Assembly (NCBI GenBank): GCA_003131925.1
Contig: PKWC01000084.1
Location: forward strand, 3,164-12,227
From: Alphaproteobacteria bacterium
GTDB lineage: Bacteria > Pseudomonadota > Alphaproteobacteria > Micropepsales > Micropepsaceae
Direction: 5' to 3'
DNA: 9,064 bases
The notes under the pieces were generated by a model. It was not told where the DNA came from and made no database searches. It worked only from the letters and a program-made list of their open reading frames with translations. Shown here one piece after another: positions 5,007-9,064 of the stretch (within the stretch, counting starts at the first letter, position 1; each line of letters begins with the position of its first letter). The position numbers and the translations under genes are program-made.

Positions 5007-5807
5007 TCAATCGCGACGCATCAGCGTGTTGACGTTGGCCGGACCCTCCGCGAAAAGCGCAGATCGGCCCTCCCGCAGAAACGCCTCGGCCAGTTCGCGG
5101 ATCCGGCCGAGCGCAACCTTGCCGAGGCCCGTTCCCGCGCTCAGCCGCCGCACACCCAGCGCCCTCAGCTTCGCCCCATCGGGAAGACCAGGCCATGCCA
5201 AAACAATGAGAGGAAGTCTCACATCCCGCACCAGATTGCCGATCAGAACCTCGTCGGCTGCACCCGGAACGAAGATTGAGCTGGCGCCCGCCTGGGCGTA
5301 ACGGTGTGCTCGTGTAACAACCTCATTGTAGGCTGTTTCGCCCTCCGCGAGCTGGCGCAGATAGACATCCACCCGCGCATTGATCCACAGCTCCGCGCCG
5401 CTGCGTTCGGCGACGCTTCGGAGCCGCTCGATCTTGGCGCACAACATATCCGGCGGATCGCGCCCGTCCTCGATGTTCACGCCCACCGCGCCCGCGTCGA
5501 GAATTTGCTCTACGAATTTGCCCGCAGCATCGGCGTCGTGTGCGTAACCCGCCTCGATGTCCGCCGACACCGGCACGCCGACCACGCGCACGATCTCGCG
5601 CAGAGTCGCGAGCAATACCTCCTTGGGCAAAGCCTCGCCGTCAGGATATCCGTGCGACCACGCGACGGCGGCGCTCGAGGTGGCGATTGCTTTCGCGCCT
5701 GCGGATTCGATGATCCGCGCGCTGCCCGCATCCCAGGCATTGGGCAGGATGAGCAGCCCGTCGCGATGCAGATCTCCGAACTGCCGCGCCCTTTCAGATG
5801 CACTCAC
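5007..5807 (-). CDS. PEP-mutase/isocitrate-lyase family protein
   Basis: The product is 266 residues. The GTG at 5807 is chosen because GGAGG lies seven bases upstream and the codon overlaps the ogt stop (GTGA). A longer reading from 5840 would start inside ogt without a site. The family is the PEP-mutase-like TIM barrel (PF13714 type): LLILPNAWDAGSARIIESAG (18-37), IATSSAAVAWSHGYPDGE (41-58), VSADIEAGYAHD (80-91) with the Mg-binding D83 and E85, VNIEDG (110-115) with E113, then INARVDVYL and an IFVPGA strand. Relatives cleave or rearrange carbon-carbon or carbon-phosphorus bonds (2-methylisocitrate lyase, oxaloacetate hydrolase, PEP mutase, phosphonopyruvate hydrolase). The KKCGH loop of true isocitrate lyases is absent, so a lyase of that kind is unlikely. 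Its coupling to two DNA-alkylation repair genes is the odd feature. Confidence 0.88.
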   Translation of the reverse strand: MSASERARQFGDLHRDGLLILPNAWDAGSARIIESAGAKAIATSSAAVAWSHGYPDGEALPKEVLLATLREIVRVVGVPVSADIEAGYAHDADAAGKFVEQILDAGAVGVNIEDGRDPPDMLCAKIERLRSVAERSGAELWINARVDVYLRQLAEGETAYNEVVTRAHRYAQAGASSIFVPGAADEVLIGNLVRDVRLPLIVLAWPGLPDGAKLRALGVRRLSAGTGLGKVALGRIRELAEAFLREGRSALFAEGPANVNTLMRRD

Positions 5808-6349
5808 GCGGAGGCCTCCAGACGGAATTGCGGCGCGCAATGTCGCGCCTCATGGTCGAGCAGCCACTTCTTGCGTGGCAACCCACCGCCGTAACCGGTG
5901 AGCGAGCCGTCGCTGCCGATCACGCGATGGCACGGCACGACGACGCCGATGGGATTGGAGCCATTCGCGAGACCGACAGCCCGCACGGCTTTGGGCTCGC
6001 CGATCTTTTTCGCCAGCGCGCCATAGCTTGTCGTTGTGCCGATGGGAATTTTCCGCAACGCCTTCCAGACCTTGTTCTGGAACGGCGTGCCCGAGAAGAC
6101 GACAGGAATCCTGCCGAGCGCTTCCATGTCGCCCTTGAAATAGGCCTTCAGCATCGAGACATGGCCGAAGGGATCGCGCCGGGCCGTGAGCGCTGCACCT
6201 GGTAAACGGCGCTCGCAAGCCGCCCGCCAGTCCCGATCGTCATCGTCGAATGAGAGCACGCGCATCGCGCCTTGTGCGTCGCCGACGATGACGAGCTTGC
6301 CGATCGGCGTTTCGATCCGATCGAAGTAAAGATTTTCTCGTTCAGCCAT
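5804..6349 (-). CDS. ogt: Methylated-DNA--[protein]-cysteine S-methyltransferase
   Basis: The product is 181 residues, a normal length for Ogt. It removes alkyl groups from O6 of guanine (and O4 of thymine) by moving them irreversibly to its own cysteine. The active site PCHRVIGSDGSLTGYGGGLP spans 139-158, with Cys140. The DNA-binding helix region has TPFQNKVWKALRKIPIGTTTSYGALAKKIG (88-117), with the arginine finger in PKAVRAVGLANGSNP (119-133), and the end has the family LPRKKWLLDHE. The ATG at 6349 has GGAG eight bases upstream and overlaps the Ada-AlkA gene by 8 nt. A longer frame to 6430 would read across the end of that gene. The stop overlaps the next gene's GTG by 4 nt. Ogt is thus sandwiched between the sensor-glycosylase and the PEP-mutase-like protein, and all three are likely translated together. 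Confidence 0.95.
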   Translation of the reverse strand: MAERENLYFDRIETPIGKLVIVGDAQGAMRVLSFDDDDRDWRAACERRLPGAALTARRDPFGHVSMLKAYFKGDMEALGRIPVVFSGTPFQNKVWKALRKIPIGTTTSYGALAKKIGEPKAVRAVGLANGSNPIGVVVPCHRVIGSDGSLTGYGGGLPRKKWLLDHEARHCAPQFRLEASA

Positions 6350-7826
6350 AAGCAGTGCTCCCCAGATCTCCATCAGCCGTCCACAGATGCTGCGCGGCAT
6401 AGGCGCGCCAGGGCCGCCAGGCTTCCGCACGTTCCATCAGCGCCTTGGGTGACAGCCGTTTGCCGTTGGTCGCGAGCGCGCGCAAAAGGCCCACATCCGC
6501 CGCAGGAAAGGCATCGCTGTCGCGAAGCGCGCGTAGCGCCCAATATTGCGCGGTCCACTCGCCAAAACCCGGCAGCGCGAGTAGTCGCGCCAGCACGTCG
6601 TCTTCCGCGCCGTTGGATTCGAGCAACTTCGGATTCGCGACAGCGGCGCGCGCAAGCGCTTGCAGCGCCGCGATTCGGGGGCGCGGCATGCCGAGGTCCG
6701 AAAGACCGGCTTCCGCAAGCTGTTTGGGCGCAGGAAAGACATGTGTCAGCGCCGCATGGCCCGTTGCTTCGGGTCGGACGGGCGAACCCGCAAGCTGGAC
6801 CAGCTTGCCCGCAAGCGAGCGCGCTCCCCGCACCGTGATCTGCTGGCCGAGGATTGCACGCACGGCGAACTCGAAGCCGTCCCAGGCGCCAGGCGTGCGC
6901 AGCCCCGGCCGCCGCGCGATCAGCGGCGCGAGGCCCACGTCTCCAGACAGATGCGCGCCAATCGTTTCGACATCGGCATCGAGATCGAACATGCGGCGCA
7001 GCCGGCCGACGACCGAGAGAAGAGCGCCCAGTTGCGGCAGCCGGATCGTCGCCACCAGGCAATTTTCGCCACGCGCGATCTCGACACTGCCGGTTGCTCC
7101 GTCCAGCGCGATCGCGCGGCGGTAACGGCCATGTTCGACCACTTCCACACCGGGGATCGCACGCGCGGCGAAGAAAGACAGGATCGCGTCCCAGTCGTAG
7201 GGCGGACGATAGCCGAGGCGCAAAGTTACAAGAGAAGGCTCCGAAGGTGCACTTCGCAGGAGCCTGAGATCGCGCGGCGTGCGGCGATAGAGTTTTTGGA
7301 AGGCGTCGTTGAAGCGGCGCACGCTTCCGAAACCCGAAACTTCCGCGACCTGCGCCATCGAAAGCCGCGTCTCCTGAATCAATTGCTTCGCAAAGAGAAT
7401 TCGCCTGGTCTGCGCCACGGCGATGGGCGGCACGCCCAGATGCTTGTCGAACAGGCGGCACAACTGGCGCTCACCGACGCCGACCTTATCGGCAAGTGTC
7501 GAAACCCCGGACTCGCCGCCGTCGAGCGCGCCTTCGGCGATGAGCGCCAAAGCACGCGAAACCGTATTTGAAGTCCCGCGCCAGGCCGCAGCGTCGGGAG
7601 AGATTTCGGGCCGACAGCGCAGGCATGGCCGGAAGCCCGATGTCTGCGCGGCCGCGGCGCTCGGAAAAAATCGGCAATTCTCCCGCTTCGGCGTGCGCGC
7701 GGGACAAATGGGCCGGCAATAGATGCCGGTTGTCTTCACACCGACGAACAATCGTCCGTCGAACCGCGCATCGCGCGCCGAGAGTGCGCGGTAGCAGACG
7801 TCATCTGCGGGAAAGCCGTTGATCAT
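6342..7826 (-). CDS. alkA: Ada-type methyl sensor/AraC regulator fused to AlkA glycosylase
   Basis: The product is 494 residues with three parts. Residues 1-80 form an Ada N-terminal zinc domain: C37, C41, C68 and C71 match the four zinc ligands of Ada, and C37 in GIYCRPIC is the one that takes a methyl from DNA phosphotriesters. Residues 86-190 form an AraC-type double HTH (LADKVGVGERQLCRLFDKHLG, then MAQVAEVSGFGSVRRFNDAFQKLYRRTPRDLR). Residues about 200-494 are AlkA: the N-terminal beta domain (LRLGYRPPYDWDAILSFFAAR), the helix FEFAVRAILGQQITVRGARSLA, the HhH motif LPGFGEWTAQYWALRAL (418-434) and the GPD catalytic Asp444 in FPAADVGLL. It excises 3-methyladenine and similar bases and should induce its own operon when methylated. 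The O6-methylguanine domain found in E. coli Ada is missing and is encoded next door. The ATG at 7826 has no clear SD; a CATAAT lies 7 bases upstream. Confidence 0.93.
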   Translation of the reverse strand: MINGFPADDVCYRALSARDARFDGRLFVGVKTTGIYCRPICPARTPKRENCRFFPSAAAAQTSGFRPCLRCRPEISPDAAAWRGTSNTVSRALALIAEGALDGGESGVSTLADKVGVGERQLCRLFDKHLGVPPIAVAQTRRILFAKQLIQETRLSMAQVAEVSGFGSVRRFNDAFQKLYRRTPRDLRLLRSAPSEPSLVTLRLGYRPPYDWDAILSFFAARAIPGVEVVEHGRYRRAIALDGATGSVEIARGENCLVATIRLPQLGALLSVVGRLRRMFDLDADVETIGAHLSGDVGLAPLIARRPGLRTPGAWDGFEFAVRAILGQQITVRGARSLAGKLVQLAGSPVRPEATGHAALTHVFPAPKQLAEAGLSDLGMPRPRIAALQALARAAVANPKLLESNGAEDDVLARLLALPGFGEWTAQYWALRALRDSDAFPAADVGLLRALATNGKRLSPKALMERAEAWRPWRAYAAQHLWTADGDLGSTAYG

Positions 7827-7833
7827 GGATCGG

Positions 7834-7839
7834 ATTATG
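7834..7839 (-). promoter_or_regulatory. Candidate -10 box just upstream of the ada-alkA fusion
   Basis: CATAAT (5 of 6 matches to TATAAT) ends seven bases before the ATG at 7826. Transcription from it would give an almost leaderless message, which fits the lack of an SD. No good -35 is seen 16-18 bases upstream, as expected for a promoter that needs an activator such as methylated Ada. Confidence 0.35.
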
Positions 7840-7922
7840 CACGGGAGGCGCAGCCGAGTCTGGCCATTTTCGGACGTGACCGTCAGGGCCGCCTAGTTCC
7901 GCGACAATGCGAAACTCTTTCT

Positions 7923-7934
7923 GGAGCGCGCTCC
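7923..7934. repeat. 12-bp perfect palindrome upstream of ada-alkA
   Basis: GGAGCGCGCTCC is fully self-complementary and sits about 100 bp before the ada-alkA start, between that gene and the MFS gene. It could be an operator or the remains of a hairpin. It does not resemble the E. coli Ada box. Confidence 0.25.
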
Positions 7935-7966
7935 GTGCGTCGCAGTTTCGGGATCGCCAAAGACCA

Positions 7967-7983
7967 GCGGAGCGCAACTCCGC
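7967..7983 (-). terminator. Possible terminator of the MFS gene
   Basis: GCGGAG and CTCCGC pair around a 5-nt loop, 37 nt past the MFS stop codon. On the minus strand it is followed by TGGTCTTTGG, a poor T-run. It fits the end of the MFS transcript before the repair operon begins. Confidence 0.4.
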
Positions 7984-8019
7984 GTATGAGAAATTGATGT
8001 CGATTGTTCAGGTTGAGCA

Positions 8020-9064
8020 TTATGGGCAGCCGCGCCCATCGACAGGAATTGGGTCTTGTTTCGTTCGGCTTACGCGCGCAAAAGGCACGCTCAAGAGTCC
8101 GGCGAATGTCAGAATGGCGACCAGCCACCATGCATCGTTCATTGCTTGCGTGAAGCTGGCATGCTTGACCATGGAAGCGAGGATGGCTTGTGTGTCGGCA
8201 TCAAGCGGACCCACCGGACGATTGCGGAATAACGCGAGCGGAATGCCGACCATTTTTGCCGTTTCGATGTCGCCTTGCTTGAGTCGGTCGATGATCGACT
8301 GTGCGTGAACCGGAGCGCGTCCATAAATCACGCTGTCGATGAGCGCGATGCCGATTGCACCCCCGAGATTTCGCATCAGGTTGAACAGTCCGCTGGCGTC
8401 CGGCACTTTGGAAGGCAACAACTGTCCGAGAGCAAGCCGCGTCGGTGGCAACAGGCAGAACATGATCGCCACGCCACGAACTATCTGCGGCCAGAACATT
8501 CCCGCGAAATCGGTCTCTCGCGTCTGAAAGGCGCTGAGACCCAAGCCGACCGCGAAAAGGGCGAAACCAACCGCCGTCAGCAATCTCGCATCCAGCCTTC
8601 GTTCGAGAGCGACCGCGACCGGCGCCGTTGCCAATTGGGCGATGCCGGTAACTAGCATGATCTCGCCGATCTCCATTGCGCCGTGACCGCGCACATAAGC
8701 GAGAAACACTGGCATCATATAAGTCGATCCGAACAGACCGATGCCCAGCACGAAACTCAGCAGGCAACCAACCGCGAACGTGCGATTCGCCAATGTCCGG
8801 AGTTCGACGAACGGTTTGTGGTGGCCTAGCGATCGGCGCACGAAGGCAGCACCGCTCAGGAGGGAGATTGCAAGTAGGCCGCAAACGAGCGGGGATAACC
8901 AGCCTCGCTGTGGCGCTTCCTTCAAAGCAATTTCCAGCGTTGCGAGGGCAAGCGCCATACATCCGATCGATATGACGTTTAGCGACCGAATTTCGCCGAG
9001 CGCGGGCTTTTCGACCTGCAGGGACCGCGCCGCTCCCAAAGCCGACAATAGTCCCGGCGCAACA
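8020..9064 (-). CDS. DHA2/EmrB-type MFS drug efflux transporter, C-terminal part (5' end outside window)
   Basis: The frame is open to the right edge and gives 347 residues plus stop, about two thirds of a usual DHA2 transporter of around 520 residues with 14 membrane segments. The window part holds roughly nine hydrophobic segments, for example LNVISIGCMALALATLEIAL, PLVCGLLAISLLSGAAFV, TFAVGCLLSFVLGIGLFGSTYMMPVF, IMLVTGIAQLATAPVAVALE, LLTAVGFALFAVGLGLSAF and WWLVAILTFAGLLSVPFA. DHA2-typical phrases include LKEAPQRGW, FVELRTLANRTFAVG, DASGLFNLMRNLGGAIGIALID, and the C-terminal H-A-Q-S-I-I-D-R-L helix before the last segments. It should export hydrophobic or amphipathic toxic compounds using the proton gradient, often with an EmrA-like membrane-fusion partner that would lie upstream. 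A TTG at 9048 is internal, not the start. Confidence 0.92.
   Translation of the reverse strand, partial: VAPGLLSALGAARSLQVEKPALGEIRSLNVISIGCMALALATLEIALKEAPQRGWLSPLVCGLLAISLLSGAAFVRRSLGHHKPFVELRTLANRTFAVGCLLSFVLGIGLFGSTYMMPVFLAYVRGHGAMEIGEIMLVTGIAQLATAPVAVALERRLDARLLTAVGFALFAVGLGLSAFQTRETDFAGMFWPQIVRGVAIMFCLLPPTRLALGQLLPSKVPDASGLFNLMRNLGGAIGIALIDSVIYGRAPVHAQSIIDRLKQGDIETAKMVGIPLALFRNRPVGPLDADTQAILASMVKHASFTQAMNDAWWLVAILTFAGLLSVPFARVSRTKQDPIPVDGRGCP

Noticed and set aside
6350..6430. N-terminal extension of Ogt
   Set aside because: The added residues read over the end of the ada-alkA gene in another frame. The ATG at 6349 has its own GGAG and gives the normal family length.
6373..7461. Large minus-strand frame of 362 residues inside ada-alkA
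   Set aside because: It is an out-of-frame reading of the same strand, rich in Arg, Ala and Cys; the annotated frame carries all catalytic motifs.
6660..7571. 303-residue plus-strand frame opposite ada-alkA
   Set aside because: It is antisense to a clearly functional three-domain gene and resembles no family.

Overview
The window is GC-rich, with close gene packing and Shine-Dalgarno-led starts. The families (COG4798 methyltransferase, DUF4242, DUF1272, a PPOX flavoprotein, an Ada-AlkA fusion) suit an alphaproteobacterium, probably of the Hyphomicrobiales (Rhizobiales) type. This assignment is an inference from gene content, not from a marker gene. Nothing in the window looks like an rRNA, tRNA, CRISPR array or transposase.

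Left edge (1-683): the 3' end of an Mrr-type restriction endonuclease, on DNA of clearly lower GC (about 51% by hand count over 1-420, against about 66% over 421-600). Its stop codon overlaps an ATG that opens a tiny downstream reading frame. That frame stays protein-like past one in-frame TGA. It is followed by two hairpins and a gene-poor stretch.

Plus-strand block with one divergent gene (684-3666): a small minus-strand lipoprotein, then on the plus strand a PPOX-family flavoprotein, a secreted COG4798 methyltransferase-like protein, and a YciI-like/MarR pair. The pair is preceded by a good sigma70-type promoter whose spacer and -10 carry overlapping inverted repeats, a plausible operator for the MarR protein.

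Minus-strand block (3771-9064): reading in the direction of transcription, a DHA2-type MFS efflux pump (5' end outside the window), then a compact alkylation-repair operon. The operon starts with an Ada-like sensor/AraC-HTH/AlkA glycosylase fusion, overlapping by 8 nt an Ogt O6-alkylguanine methyltransferase. Ogt in turn overlaps by 4 nt a PEP-mutase/isocitrate-lyase family protein. After 33 nt comes a DUF1272 zinc-binding protein and after another 23 nt a CPBP membrane protease. A DUF4242 gene closes the block and may have its own promoter.

The most informative point is this last arrangement. The methylation sensor is fused to the base-excision glycosylase rather than to the alkyltransferase, Ogt is separate but overlapping, and a carbon-phosphorus/carbon-carbon lyase-family enzyme is translationally coupled to DNA repair. 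The families are known; their joint role here is not obvious. I see no complete undescribed defence system; the only defence-type gene is the Mrr fragment at the edge.
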